From Clostridia bacterium (GTDB lineage: Bacteria; Bacillota; Clostridia; Christensenellales; Borkfalkiaceae): a stretch of 64,000 nucleotides of DNA. Every line of letters begins with the position of its first letter. Position 1 is the first letter of the stretch. The translations under genes were made by a program, and so were the position numbers. Location: positions 1 through 64,000 of the forward strand of contig JAIDCJ010000010.1 of the NCBI GenBank assembly GCA_029055875.1. The letters run 5' to 3'. This document shows, piece by piece, positions 1-7,415 of this stretch. The notes beneath the pieces were generated by a model. The model was given only the letters and a program-made list of their open reading frames with translations. It did not search any database and had not been told where the DNA came from.

Positions 1-215
1 AAATCCGAAGAAAAGCAGAGCTTTACCAATGAATTCGGCGGACAGTCTTTGTCTTTCAGCTCATATGTAGTTTTACCCTTTTCAATTATAGCGGTATTTC
101 TGCCGTACCTTTGGTCCATTTTGTAAACAAAGCAATTTTTACAGCCTGCGCTTACCTTTTTGCACCCGTGCCACGGATTCCACGGTATGGCTTTTCCAAT
201 TTCATTGTTTTGCAT
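1..215 (-). CDS. DUF5131 family protein (phage Gp37/Gp68-like), N-terminal part
   Basis: The gene starts with ATG at 213-215 and runs off the left edge, so only about 71 codons are visible. The N-terminus contains WNPWHGCKKVSAGCKNC followed by FVYKMDQRYGRN, which I recognise as the start of the DUF5131/Gp37-Gp68 family, whose members carry clustered cysteines. The biochemical role of this family is not established. A clean GGAGG-type site (complement of 221-227) precedes the start, and the stop codon of the MarR gene lies only two bases upstream, so the two genes form one transcript and the MarR protein probably controls it. The rest of the protein cannot be judged. Confidence 0.75.
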   Translation of the reverse strand, partial: MQNNEIGKAIPWNPWHGCKKVSAGCKNCFVYKMDQRYGRNTAIIEKGKTTYELKDKDCPPNSLVKLCFSSD

Positions 216-217
216 AA

Positions 218-646
218 TCACACCTCCGAACTATTAAATTTCATAATATTATTTGCTTTTTCCGCTAATTCAACCAAGGTGCTAAAATCATCTTGCCCAA
301 GCCCGTCTATCAACCAATCGAGTTTATGTGTTAAATCGGCTTTTGCTTTTTTAACAAGAGCTTGTGCTTTTTCAGTCGGCAGAATGTAGTAGGCCCGTTT
401 ATCCTGCGGCGACGGACTTTTGATAATATATCCTTTATTTTCAAGCGAAGTGATATGTGCCGTAATCATCGGTTTAGACACTTTCAACATTTCTGCAAGC
501 ATAACGGGCGTATGCGGACCTTCCGTTTCGGATATGATATTAAGTACGCCCATTTCACTTGGACGGATAGGGAGTCCTTTTTTCAAATCCATATAGTTTT
601 TACTAAAAACAGAAAGCACGGCATTTGCAAAAAAATACTTATCCAT
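218..646 (-). CDS. MarR family transcriptional regulator
   Basis: The product has 142 residues, normal for a MarR dimeric winged-helix repressor. The DNA-binding part is clear: a helix-turn-helix around residues 48-70 (LAEMLKVSKPMITAHITSLE) and a wing with the typical DKRAYYILPTEKA stretch near residues 82-95. The start is supported by a GGAGG-like site just upstream (complement of 650-655). The gene is the first of a two-gene minus-strand operon with the DUF5131 gene. A very good promoter lies upstream and its spacer contains an imperfect dyad, which suggests autoregulation. The ligand cannot be deduced. Confidence 0.93.
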   Translation of the reverse strand: MDKYFFANAVLSVFSKNYMDLKKGLPIRPSEMGVLNIISETEGPHTPVMLAEMLKVSKPMITAHITSLENKGYIIKSPSPQDKRAYYILPTEKAQALVKKAKADLTHKLDWLIDGLGQDDFSTLVELAEKANNIMKFNSSEV

Positions 647-682
647 ACTACCTCCGCAAACTAATTCATATAGGTTAACTAT

Positions 683-711
683 ATTTTAGTTTATCTACAT
701 TAACTTGTCAA
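683..711 (-). promoter_or_regulatory. Sigma-A promoter of the marR-DUF5131 operon
   Basis: Read on the minus strand, TTGACA (706-711) is followed after exactly 17 bases by TAAAAT (683-688). Transcription would start near 676, about 30 bases before the MarR start codon. Confidence 0.85.
688..705 (-). promoter_or_regulatory. Candidate MarR operator inside the promoter spacer
   Basis: The 18 bases AGTTAATGTAGATAAACT form an imperfect inverted repeat with 14 matching positions, placed exactly between the -35 and -10 elements. MarR proteins often bind such AT-rich dyads over their own promoters. The assignment to this MarR protein is inference. Confidence 0.45.
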
Positions 712-742
712 GCACATTTACGGAATATAATTTTTATGGCAT

Positions 743-769
743 AAAAAAGGGACGAGAGTATTCTCGTCC
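743..769 (-). terminator. Rho-independent terminator (minus strand)
   Basis: An 8-bp perfect stem (750-757 with 762-769, GGACGAGA and its complement) with a GTAT loop is followed on the minus strand by a run of six T (complement of 743-748). It lies downstream of the oxoamine synthase gene and upstream of the marR promoter, as a second stop after the terminator at 823-861. Confidence 0.75.
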
Positions 770-822
770 TGTCTCCTTTAAATTACTGTTTATCGTAATT
801 TCATTATATCAAGAATGTAATA

Positions 823-861
823 AAAAAGCAAGGACAGATGAAACACCCTTCCTTGCTTTTT
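823..861 (-). terminator. Terminator after the oxoamine synthase gene
   Basis: A 12-bp inverted repeat (823-834 with 850-861) with A runs on the left and T runs on the right can work in both directions. It lies 15 bases beyond the stop codon of the minus-strand oxoamine synthase gene. Confidence 0.75.
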
Positions 862-876
862 AATTTCCATAAAATA

Positions 877-2067
877 TTATTCCTGAATGTCTTTCACAAT
901 GTCGAGCACGGCTTTAATTTGAACGAGTGCGCGGTCCATTTGCTCCTCGGTATGCGTTGCCATGTAGCTCGTGCGGATAAGGCTCTGTCCCACGGGAGTG
1001 GCAGGGGAAACCACCGAGTTTACGTACACGCCTCTATCGAAGAGCAGCTTGCACGCCGTGAACGTTTTCACGTCGGTATAGGTGTAAATGGGAATGATGG
1101 GTGTCGTGCTGTCGATAATGTCGATTCCCTCGCGCTTCAAGTTCGCGCGCATATAATTGCTGATTTCGGCAAGCCGTTTCACGCGCTGCGGTTCGCGCTC
1201 CAAAATTTCAAGCGACTTCATGGCGCACGCCGCGTTTGCAGGCGTTAAGCTCGCGCTGAAAATAAACGGGCGGGAATTGTGGCGCACGTAATCGCAAACG
1301 TATTTCTTTGCTGCCATGTATCCGCCGATACTCGCAAGCGATTTCGAGAAGGTGCCCATGTAAATATCAACTTCGTCCTCTAAACCAAAGTGCTCCGCCG
1401 TGCCTCTGCCGTGCTCGCCCAAAACGCCGAGCCCGTGCGCGTCGTCCACCATCACGCGCGCGCCGTACTTCTTGGCAAGCGCTACGATTTCGGGGAGCTT
1501 CGCAATATCGCCGCCCATGCTGAATACGCCGTCCGTTACGATTAAAATACCCGAAACGCTCGTATCGATTGTTTTAAGCTTTTCCTCTAAGTCTTCCATA
1601 TCCGCATGGCGGTATCTAAGCATTCTCGCAAAGCTCAGTCGGCACGCGTCGTAAATGCTTGCGTGGTTTTCCCTGTCGCATAAAATCACGTCGTTGCGCC
1701 CCGTAATGCCCGCAATAATTCCGAGGTTAGACTGGAATCCCGTCGAGAAGGTGACTACGTCTTCCTTGTGCAGGAACGCGGCAAGCTTTTTCTCAAGCTC
1801 GATATGTAAATCGAGCGTGCCGTTTAAGAATCGGCTGCCCGAACAGCCCGAGCCGTATTTTTCAAGCGCCTTCACGCCCGCTTCAATCACTTCGGGGTGA
1901 GAAGTCAGTCCCAGATAGTTATTGGAACCGATCATAATCATGTCTTTCCCTTCCATTTTCACTTCGGGAGCCTGCTTGGAAGTGAGCATATGGAAGTAGG
2001 GATAAATATCTTTTTGCTTCAAGAAATCGAGTCTTTCGCGGTTTTCACATTTTTGAAATAAATCCAT
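877..2067 (-). CDS. Alpha-oxoamine synthase (serine palmitoyltransferase / BioF / Kbl family)
   Basis: This 396-residue PLP enzyme joins an amino acid to an acyl-CoA or acyl-ACP with loss of CO2. Family marks are visible: GSGCSGSRFLNGT near 72-84, FSTGFQSN near 107-114, His135 for ring stacking, DDAH at 208-211 and the PLP lysine Lys242 in GTFSKSLASIGGY. The N-terminal YPYF and the SGSRFLNGTLDLH stretch resemble bacterial serine palmitoyltransferases more than biotin-pathway BioF, but AONS or glycine C-acetyltransferase activity cannot be excluded. I chose the ATG at 2065-2067 because GGAGG precedes it and the predicted transcription start (near 2082) lies downstream of the other in-frame ATG at 2088. 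A dehydrogenase gene is transcribed divergently. No biotin genes are nearby. Confidence 0.85.
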   Translation of the reverse strand: MDLFQKCENRERLDFLKQKDIYPYFHMLTSKQAPEVKMEGKDMIMIGSNNYLGLTSHPEVIEAGVKALEKYGSGCSGSRFLNGTLDLHIELEKKLAAFLHKEDVVTFSTGFQSNLGIIAGITGRNDVILCDRENHASIYDACRLSFARMLRYRHADMEDLEEKLKTIDTSVSGILIVTDGVFSMGGDIAKLPEIVALAKKYGARVMVDDAHGLGVLGEHGRGTAEHFGLEDEVDIYMGTFSKSLASIGGYMAAKKYVCDYVRHNSRPFIFSASLTPANAACAMKSLEILEREPQRVKRLAEISNYMRANLKREGIDIIDSTTPIIPIYTYTDVKTFTACKLLFDRGVYVNSVVSPATPVGQSLIRTSYMATHTEEQMDRALVQIKAVLDIVKDIQE

Positions 2068-2088
2068 TTCTTTCCTCCGTCTTGTCAT

Positions 2089-2117
2089 ATTTTAGCATTA
2101 CAATTTGAATTTGTCAA
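2089..2117 (-). promoter_or_regulatory. Promoter of the oxoamine synthase gene
   Basis: On the minus strand TTGACA (2112-2117) and TAAAAT (2089-2094) are separated by 17 bases. The -35 element is only four bases away from the -35 of the divergent promoter, so the two polymerase sites overlap. Confidence 0.85.
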
Positions 2118-2121
2118 ATTA

Positions 2122-2150
2122 TTGACATACAAATTTTATTCGATTATAAT
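2122..2150 (+). promoter_or_regulatory. Promoter of the dehydrogenase-cysK operon
   Basis: A consensus TTGACA (2122-2127), a 17-base spacer and TATAAT (2145-2150). The expected transcription start is about 2156-2158, so the mRNA would begin within a few bases of the ATG at 2160 and carry no ribosome binding site. Confidence 0.88.
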
Positions 2151-2159
2151 AATGTCATT

Positions 2160-2927
2160 ATGGAAAAAGTTGCGGTAATTACGGGCGCGACGAGCGGAAT
2201 CGGTTTGGCTACGGCGCGGCTCTTTTTGAAAAAGGGATACAAGGTTTACGGCATTGCCAGAAAGCCCTTCGAGGGGGAATTTTTCTGCTATTCCGCGGAC
2301 GTGACCGACTACACGGCAATCGAAAAAATCTTTGAAGAGATTCACGAAAAGGAAGGGCACATTGACGTCCTTGTGAACAACGCGGGGTTCGGCATTGCGG
2401 GTGCCATAGAAGAGGCTTCGCCCGAACGCATTGCGCAAATCGTGGAAGTCAACCTCACCGCGCTGTGCGTGCTGTGCAGCAAAATCGTGCCGTACCTCAA
2501 AGAAACGCGCGGGCGCATTATCAACATTTCCTCGGTGGGGGGCATTATGCCGCTGCCCTATCAGGCAATGTATTCGGCAACCAAGGCGGGCGTCGAGGTC
2601 TTTTCGCGAGCCTTAGCAAACGAGTTAAAGCCCTACCGTGTCCGCGTGACGGCAATTCTCCCCGGCGATACCAAGACGGGTTTCACCTCTGCCCGCGTGT
2701 GCGAGGGCGAGAACGAGACGGCGAAGAAATCGGTTGCGAAAATGGCACGCGACGAACAGCACGGCAAGCCGCCCGAAAGCGTTGCAAAGCTCGTGTACCG
2801 TGCGGCGAAACAAAAGCACCCGCCCCTTCGGAAAACGGTCGGGTTCGTATCCAAAGCGGAAATCTTTTTATCAAGACTTCTGCCCGTGAGATTTGTAAAC
2901 TTTCTTATCAGAAAAATATACGGCTAA
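2160..2927 (+). CDS. Short-chain dehydrogenase/reductase (SDR)
   Basis: A classical SDR of 255 residues. It has the NAD(P)-binding motif TGATSGIG (8-15), NNAG (73-76), catalytic Ser125, Tyr138 and Lys142 (YSATK), and the C-terminal basic stretch FVNFLIRKIYG. The substrate cannot be read from sequence. Its divergent neighbour makes beta-ketoamine products, so reduction of such a ketone is an attractive but unproven role, as in sphingoid base synthesis, where a 3-ketosphinganine reductase of this superfamily follows serine palmitoyltransferase. Translation probably starts on a nearly leaderless transcript, since no Shine-Dalgarno sequence precedes the ATG. Cysteine synthase follows after 25 bases without a terminator. 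Confidence 0.9.
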   Translation: MEKVAVITGATSGIGLATARLFLKKGYKVYGIARKPFEGEFFCYSADVTDYTAIEKIFEEIHEKEGHIDVLVNNAGFGIAGAIEEASPERIAQIVEVNLTALCVLCSKIVPYLKETRGRIINISSVGGIMPLPYQAMYSATKAGVEVFSRALANELKPYRVRVTAILPGDTKTGFTSARVCEGENETAKKSVAKMARDEQHGKPPESVAKLVYRAAKQKHPPLRKTVGFVSKAEIFLSRLLPVRFVNFLIRKIYG

Positions 2928-2952
2928 AAAGCTCCGCGCATATACTGCAAGT

Positions 2953-3873
2953 ATGGCAGTATATGAAAGCATAACGGACGGTATCGGAAACACCCCGCTG
3001 TTGAAGCTTAGCAGGTATGCAAAGAAGCACGCCTTACAGGCAAGCATTTATGCGAAGCTCGAAGCCCTAAACCCTGCGGGTTCGGTGAAGGACAGAGTTG
3101 CGCGGGCAATGATCGAGGACGCGGAAAAATCGGGCAGGCTCGAAAAGCATTCCGTGATTATAGAGCCGACCTCGGGCAATACGGGCATCGGGCTGGCGGC
3201 GGTGGCGAGCGCAAAGGGGTATCGCGTGATACTCACCATGCCCGAAACGATGAGCGCGGAACGCAGGAAACTTTTGAAAGCATACGGTGCGGAAATCGTG
3301 CTCACCAAGGGCGGGATGCAGGGCGCAATCGATAAGGCGCACGAGCTTGCGAAAAAAACGAAAAACGCGTTTATTGCGGGGCAGTTTGAAAATCCCATAA
3401 ATCCCAAGACACATTTTGAGACGACAGGCCCCGAAATCTGGAAGGATATGCAGGGCAAGGTGGATATCTTTATTGCGTGCGTGGGTACGGGCGGTACGCT
3501 GACGGGCGTCGGCAAATTCTTAAAAGAGCAAAACCCGAACGTGAAAGTGGTTGCGGTGGAACCTGCGGGCTCGCCCGTGCTTTCGGGCGGCAGGGCAGGG
3601 CCGCATAAGATTCAGGGAATCGGCGCGGGGTTCGTGCCGGGCGTGTTAGATACCTCCGTGTACGACGAGGTGCTCACCGTGTCCGACGAAGCGGCAGAAG
3701 AGGCGGGCAGGGAAATCGGCAGGACGGAGGGCGTGCTTGTCGGCATTTCCTCGGGCGCGGCACTCGCCGCCGCTACGGTGCTTGCAAAGCGCAAAGAGAA
3801 CGCGGGCAAGAATATGGTGGTTATCTTCCCCGATTCGGGAGATCGGTATCTTTCCACCGAAACGTTTTCTTAA
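2953..3873 (+). CDS. cysK: Cysteine synthase (O-acetylserine sulfhydrylase)
   Basis: A PLP-dependent fold-type II enzyme of 306 residues that makes L-cysteine from O-acetylserine and sulfide in the cytoplasm. The PLP lysine is Lys46 in NPAGSVKDR, the substrate loop TSGNTG lies at 74-79, the phosphate-binding loop GTGGT at 179-183, and the C-terminal PDSGDRYLST at 293-302 is typical of CysK. The length is normal. It lies 25 bases behind the SDR gene, with only a weak ribosome binding site, so it is likely read from the same promoter. A strong terminator follows directly. No T-box leader or CymR-like site was recognised. Confidence 0.95.
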   Translation: MAVYESITDGIGNTPLLKLSRYAKKHALQASIYAKLEALNPAGSVKDRVARAMIEDAEKSGRLEKHSVIIEPTSGNTGIGLAAVASAKGYRVILTMPETMSAERRKLLKAYGAEIVLTKGGMQGAIDKAHELAKKTKNAFIAGQFENPINPKTHFETTGPEIWKDMQGKVDIFIACVGTGGTLTGVGKFLKEQNPNVKVVAVEPAGSPVLSGGRAGPHKIQGIGAGFVPGVLDTSVYDEVLTVSDEAAEEAGREIGRTEGVLVGISSGAALAAATVLAKRKENAGKNMVVIFPDSGDRYLSTETFS

Positions 3874-3877
3874 ATGC

Positions 3878-3914
3878 AAAGGGCGTCCGATTCTTGCAAT
3901 CGGACGCCCTTTAT
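3878..3914 (+). terminator. Terminator after cysK with a promoter embedded in it
   Basis: A perfect 15-bp stem (3878-3892 with 3898-3912) closes a five-base loop; the T tract is short. The loop and right arm also supply the -35 element of the following gene. Confidence 0.8.
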
Positions 3915-3922
3915 GGTATAAT
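3894..3922 (+). promoter_or_regulatory. Promoter of the monooxygenase-asparaginase group
   Basis: TTGCAA (3894-3899), a 17-base spacer and TATAAT (3917-3922). The -35 box overlaps the loop of the upstream terminator hairpin; transcription would begin near 3929, just before the AGGGGGA ribosome site. Confidence 0.7.
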
Positions 3923-3946
3923 ACGGAAAGCAAGGGGGAATACGGT

Positions 3947-4246
3947 ATGAGTATCACGGTCAACCTGTACTATACGGGCAAGGACGGCGCGGCAAGAAAA
4001 TTCGCCGAAGAGATGGTTGAAAGCGGAATCGTTGCGGCGGTGAGAGCGGAAGCGGGGAACGAACGGTACGAATACTTTTTCCCGATGGACGATCCCGAAA
4101 CCGTGCTCCTCATAGACCGTTGGAAAGACGAGGACGCGCTCGACTTTCATCACAAGTCGGAGCTGATGCCGAAGATTGCCGCCCTGCGCGAAAAATACCG
4201 TTTGAAATTAAAAGCGGAAAAGCTCACCGAGTATTCAGAGAAATAA
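3947..4246 (+). CDS. Antibiotic biosynthesis monooxygenase-fold (YgiN-like) protein
   Basis: A small cytoplasmic protein of 99 residues with the ABM dimeric alpha/beta barrel pattern: an N-terminal beta strand (SITVNLYYTG), the central YEYFFPMDDPETVLLIDRWKDEDALDFH block near 47-74 and the helix KSELMPKIAALREKY. Such proteins include quinol monooxygenases and heme-degrading enzymes, but many have no known substrate. The ATG at 3947 was chosen because AAGGGGGAA precedes it and it lies downstream of the predicted promoter; an upstream in-frame start would lie inside cysK. The next gene follows after 22 bases. Confidence 0.82.
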   Translation: MSITVNLYYTGKDGAARKFAEEMVESGIVAAVRAEAGNERYEYFFPMDDPETVLLIDRWKDEDALDFHHKSELMPKIAALREKYRLKLKAEKLTEYSEK

Positions 4247-4268
4247 AAGATACGAAAGAGGGGAAAAC

Positions 4269-4826
4269 TTGAAACAAAGCTTTGCGGCACTCAGGTTTAT
4301 CGAGGACGCGAATATTGCCGATAACGTTTACTGGTACTTGTGCGAATTTCCTATAAAGGCAGGGGAGCGGGTGCTTGCGCCCGTGGGAGCGCACAACCGT
4401 CTGCAATGCGCCCGCGTCGAGCGCACGCTCACGGCAGAGGAAAACGGCGCGCCCTACGACGTGCGCCTCATTAAAAAGGTTGCTGCAAAATACGGCGTCT
4501 GCGAACGCAATTTTGGCGGATATACCTGCCGCGATCTCGGCGGACGGCGGTACGATGCAAAGCGGTATACCCGCTTCGGGGAAGTGTACTACTGCGAAGA
4601 AGTGCCAAGCGAAGAACAGCTCTCCGCGCTTCACGCCTTAGGAATTGCGGTACTGCATACCCGTGAAGACGCGCTCAGCGCGGTTGCGCGGGCGAACGCT
4701 CCCGTGCTCATTTGCGGAGCGGGGGCGGCGGATACCGCGAAAAAGCTTTTTGCTCTCGTGTGCGGCGCGGAAGACGCGGGGCTTACTCCCGAAGAAATTA
4801 CGCTTTTGAAAAATAAACTGATTTGA
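4269..4826 (+). CDS. Unrecognised protein with a PriA N-terminal-like segment
   Basis: The product has 185 residues and starts at TTG (4269) after AGAGGGGAA; no ATG fits. The first 60 residues (VYWYLCEFPIKAGERVLAPVG and NRLQCARVERT) resemble the small beta-barrel domain at the N-terminus of PriA helicases, but the helicase part is absent. The middle has two cysteines (CERNFGGYTC), and the C-terminal half (LHTREDALSAVARANAPVLICGAG) could be a small Rossmann-like module. I do not recognise a characterised family. Its stop codon overlaps a TTG that could also start the asparaginase gene, so the two genes are coupled. Confidence 0.6.
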   Translation: MKQSFAALRFIEDANIADNVYWYLCEFPIKAGERVLAPVGAHNRLQCARVERTLTAEENGAPYDVRLIKKVAAKYGVCERNFGGYTCRDLGGRRYDAKRYTRFGEVYYCEEVPSEEQLSALHALGIAVLHTREDALSAVARANAPVLICGAGAADTAKKLFALVCGAEDAGLTPEEITLLKNKLI

Positions 4827-4834
4827 GTAAAAGT

Positions 4835-5821
4835 ATGAAAAACATTCTTATGATAGCAACGGGCGGCACGATCGCCTCAAAGAACAACGGTGCGGGGCTT
4901 ACGCCCGCGCTCACCTCGAAGGAGCTGTTATCCTGCGTGCCCGAGATTGCCGAGGTATGCCGCGTGAAGACCGTGCAACCCTTTAACCTCGACAGCACGA
5001 ATCTGAGCCCCGCGCATTGGCTGGAAATCGCGCGGCTCATCGAGGAAAACTATCAAAAATACGACGGCTTCGTCGTCACGCACGGCACGGACACCATGGC
5101 GTACACGGCGGCGGCGCTTTCCTATCTCGTGCAGAATTCGGGTAAGCCCGTGGTGCTTACGGGCTCTCAGAAATCGGCGTTCCTGCGCGATACGGACGCG
5201 CGGAAAAACTTAGCGGACGCGTTCGCGTACTGTGCGGACGACGGCGCATCAGGCGTGCATATCGTGTTCGACGGCAACGTGATTTTGGGTACGCGCGCCA
5301 AGAAAACGCACACGCACAGCTATAACGCATTTACGAGCGTAGACTATCCCAATACCGCCATCATGCGCGAGGGCAAGCCCTTTTACTACATTCCGCAACC
5401 GCACGGAGGAGAGCCGAAATTCTATCACGAGCTCAATACGAACGTGTTCGTCCTGAAAATGATTCCGGGGCTTCGGGCGGATATTTTCGATTATCTCGAA
5501 ACGCACGCAGAGGGGCTTATCATTGAATCGTTCGGTTCGGGCGGACTGCCCGACTACGGCGACGGCGAATTTTTCAAACGGCTGAAAGCGTTTCTTGCCA
5601 TGGGCAAGACGGTGGTGTTCACCACACAGGTGGAGCGCGAGGGCAGCTCGCTTTCTACCTACGAGGTAGGGCGCAGAATTTTAGAATGCGGCAGAGTGTT
5701 GGAAGCGCGCTGTATGACGCTGGAAGCAACCGTCGCAAAGCTCATGTGGATATTGTCCTTTGCAAAGGGCGAGGAAATAGAGCGGCTCTTCTATTCGCCC
5801 ATTGCCGCCGATATTTTCTGA
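4835..5821 (+). CDS. ansA: Type I L-asparaginase
   Basis: A cytoplasmic asparaginase of 328 residues that hydrolyses L-asparagine to aspartate and ammonia. The first catalytic threonine is Thr12 in ATGGTIAS, the second lies in THGTDTM (82-88), and TGSQKS follows near 109-114. There is no signal peptide, which fits the type I (low-affinity) group. I chose the ATG at 4835; a TTG at 4823 in the same frame overlaps the previous stop codon and cannot be excluded. It is the last gene of the group and is closed by a bidirectional terminator. Confidence 0.92.
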   Translation: MKNILMIATGGTIASKNNGAGLTPALTSKELLSCVPEIAEVCRVKTVQPFNLDSTNLSPAHWLEIARLIEENYQKYDGFVVTHGTDTMAYTAAALSYLVQNSGKPVVLTGSQKSAFLRDTDARKNLADAFAYCADDGASGVHIVFDGNVILGTRAKKTHTHSYNAFTSVDYPNTAIMREGKPFYYIPQPHGGEPKFYHELNTNVFVLKMIPGLRADIFDYLETHAEGLIIESFGSGGLPDYGDGEFFKRLKAFLAMGKTVVFTTQVEREGSSLSTYEVGRRILECGRVLEARCMTLEATVAKLMWILSFAKGEEIERLFYSPIAADIF

Positions 5822-5828
5822 AAAGAAT

Positions 5829-5865
5829 AAAAAAACACCGTGCTATTCAAGCACGGTGTTTTTTT
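5829..5865. terminator. Bidirectional terminator between convergent genes
   Basis: A perfect 16-bp inverted repeat (5829-5844 with 5850-5865) with an A run on the left and a T run on the right, placed between the end of ansA and the end of the zinc-ribbon gene, so it can stop both transcripts. Confidence 0.92.
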
Positions 5866-5875
5866 ATGGAATCAA

Positions 5876-7126
5876 TTATTTTTTCTTCTGTTTGCTTAAA
5901 CCCGCGTAGACGGCGGCAACCACAATGGAGAGTGCCGCAAACACGAACTCTACGATAATGTAAGCATAGTTGAATCCGTCGTCAATTCCGAGCTTATCCG
6001 CACTTACTGCGAGTGCCGATACGGCAAAGGCAAGGAAGACCGCCGAAACGATTGTAAGAGCAATCGCCGAGCCGAGTCCGCTCTTGGGCTTGTTCGTCAC
6101 AAGGTTCTTAACGCGATAGCCAATGACTGCCATTCCGAGAATTACTACGACGATCTGCATCAGCATTGCAAGAATCGAAAGTGCAAACGGTGTGCCCGCG
6201 CCGTAAATATATTCGGAATAAGCGGCAAGCGATCCCGCCCAGGCAAAGAAGCTTACTTTTCCTTCCGCATCCTCGCCCTTCATAACGCAAGCGGGTTTGG
6301 TTGCAAATGCGACCGCAATCGAGAGGAGTACGAGCGCGCCTGCCGTGAAAGCGAGCTGCATAATCGATTGCTTGGTTGCAAGCTGTTTTCCCTTCTGTGC
6401 GATTTTGCAGCCGATGCTGCCGGCAAGGAATATAATTCCCAAAATCGTTCCTGCCATACTAGCGTCATTCATTGAGAGGGCAACAGAATATTCGATCTCT
6501 GCGGATGCAGAGCTGATTGCTACGAGGAGTGCCGCGCCGCAGATAAACGAGAGTACCGCGTTAAGCGCGTGCTTGAAATAATCTTTCTGAGATTTTCCCG
6601 CCGTCTTTTGGCCGAAGCGTACCGCCGCGAGAATGGAGAACGTAAGAACCGAAATAATGGTACCGACGGAAACGAGAAGCCCGATGACCGCCATCATATA
6701 CATATCCGCCTGCAACATGGTCGAGGGGTCGTCAAGATTTTTGAGTTCCTTCCAAACGTCGCCGAAGAAATACCAAAGCTTCTGCGATTCGGAGTGAGAG
6801 AAATAGTCCGTAGAAACGGTCATTTTCACGCCCATGAGGAACGTGCACAAAAGCACGCAGAACACGGCAACCATTGCGCTGATGCCGCCCGCAAGCTCCA
6901 CCCATTTCTTCCAGCCGCCCGCAGTCTTTTGCTTGGCGGGTGCGCTGTTTACGGGCGCGCCGTCCTCCGCTACGATCCGCGCTCCGCACATCACGCAAAC
7001 TTTTGCGTCCTCGGGGTTTTCTTTCCCGCAAGAAGGGCAATAGATCTTTCCGTCTAACCGATTGCCGCAATTCTTGCAGTAAACGGCATCCTCTGGATTT
7101 TCCGTTTTACAAGATTTACAAATCAT
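5876..7126 (-). CDS. Double zinc-ribbon polytopic membrane protein
   Basis: Taken from the ATG at 7124-7126 (GGAGG at 7137-7141 on the complement), the product has 416 residues. Two zinc ribbons open it: Cys3-Cys6/Cys17-Cys20 and Cys30-Cys33/Cys44-Cys47, each with the NPEDA linker. After a short linker come about nine to ten hydrophobic segments, the first near residues 90-115 (AMVAVFCVLLCTFLMGV), and the protein ends in KQKKK. Proteins with zinc ribbons before transmembrane segments are common in Clostridia but mostly uncharacterised. An upstream in-frame ATG at 7321 would add a stretch across the promoter and is unlikely. The promoter contains a poly-G/C tract. Confidence 0.8.
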   Translation of the reverse strand: MICKSCKTENPEDAVYCKNCGNRLDGKIYCPSCGKENPEDAKVCVMCGARIVAEDGAPVNSAPAKQKTAGGWKKWVELAGGISAMVAVFCVLLCTFLMGVKMTVSTDYFSHSESQKLWYFFGDVWKELKNLDDPSTMLQADMYMMAVIGLLVSVGTIISVLTFSILAAVRFGQKTAGKSQKDYFKHALNAVLSFICGAALLVAISSASAEIEYSVALSMNDASMAGTILGIIFLAGSIGCKIAQKGKQLATKQSIMQLAFTAGALVLLSIAVAFATKPACVMKGEDAEGKVSFFAWAGSLAAYSEYIYGAGTPFALSILAMLMQIVVVILGMAVIGYRVKNLVTNKPKSGLGSAIALTIVSAVFLAFAVSALAVSADKLGIDDGFNYAYIIVEFVFAALSIVVAAVYAGLSKQKKK

Positions 7127-7148
7127 TTTTATAATACCTCCGTTTTTT

Positions 7149-7179
7149 ATTCTATCACATGGGGGGGGGTGCTTGTCAA
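7149..7179 (-). promoter_or_regulatory. Promoter with homopolymeric spacer
   Basis: On the minus strand TTGACA (7174-7179) and TAGAAT (7149-7154) are separated by 19 bases, of which nine are consecutive C. Nineteen is longer than the optimum of 17, and loss of two bases from the tract would give the optimal spacing. Confidence 0.6.
7161..7169. repeat. Tract of nine G (C on minus strand)
   Basis: A 9-base mononucleotide tract lies inside the spacer of the promoter for the zinc-ribbon membrane protein. Such tracts are prone to slipped-strand length changes. Confidence 0.9.
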
Positions 7180-7315
7180 TAGCATTCCTAAATTTCCCGT
7201 TAGAATTTTTGCGTGGATAATATTCATGCACTTTGCATATATTCACAAAAATACGCTTAAATACCGCATAATTATAAGGAAAAATTAGGAAAATTTCATT
7301 TTTGAGGGAAAAAAG

Positions 7316-7344
7316 TTGCAAACTTCATATAAATGTGGTAAGAT
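7316..7344 (+). promoter_or_regulatory. Promoter of the subtilisin-LRR gene
   Basis: TTGCAA (7316-7321), a 17-base spacer and TAAGAT (7339-7344). The resulting leader is about 65 bases and ends with AGAGG before the ATG at 7416. Confidence 0.65.
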
Positions 7345-7415
7345 AGTATCCATGTCTTTATCGGGTTTTGCCTGAAAAAAGACGGAATTTAAGAAAACTT
7401 TTTACAGAGGTTCTC

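Noticed and set aside
2928-2952. T-box or SAM riboswitch in front of cysK
   Set aside because: Only 25 bases separate it from the SDR gene and no leader structure fits.
4269-4826. Primosomal helicase PriA
   Set aside because: Only a short N-terminal similarity is seen; helicase motifs and zinc sites are absent.
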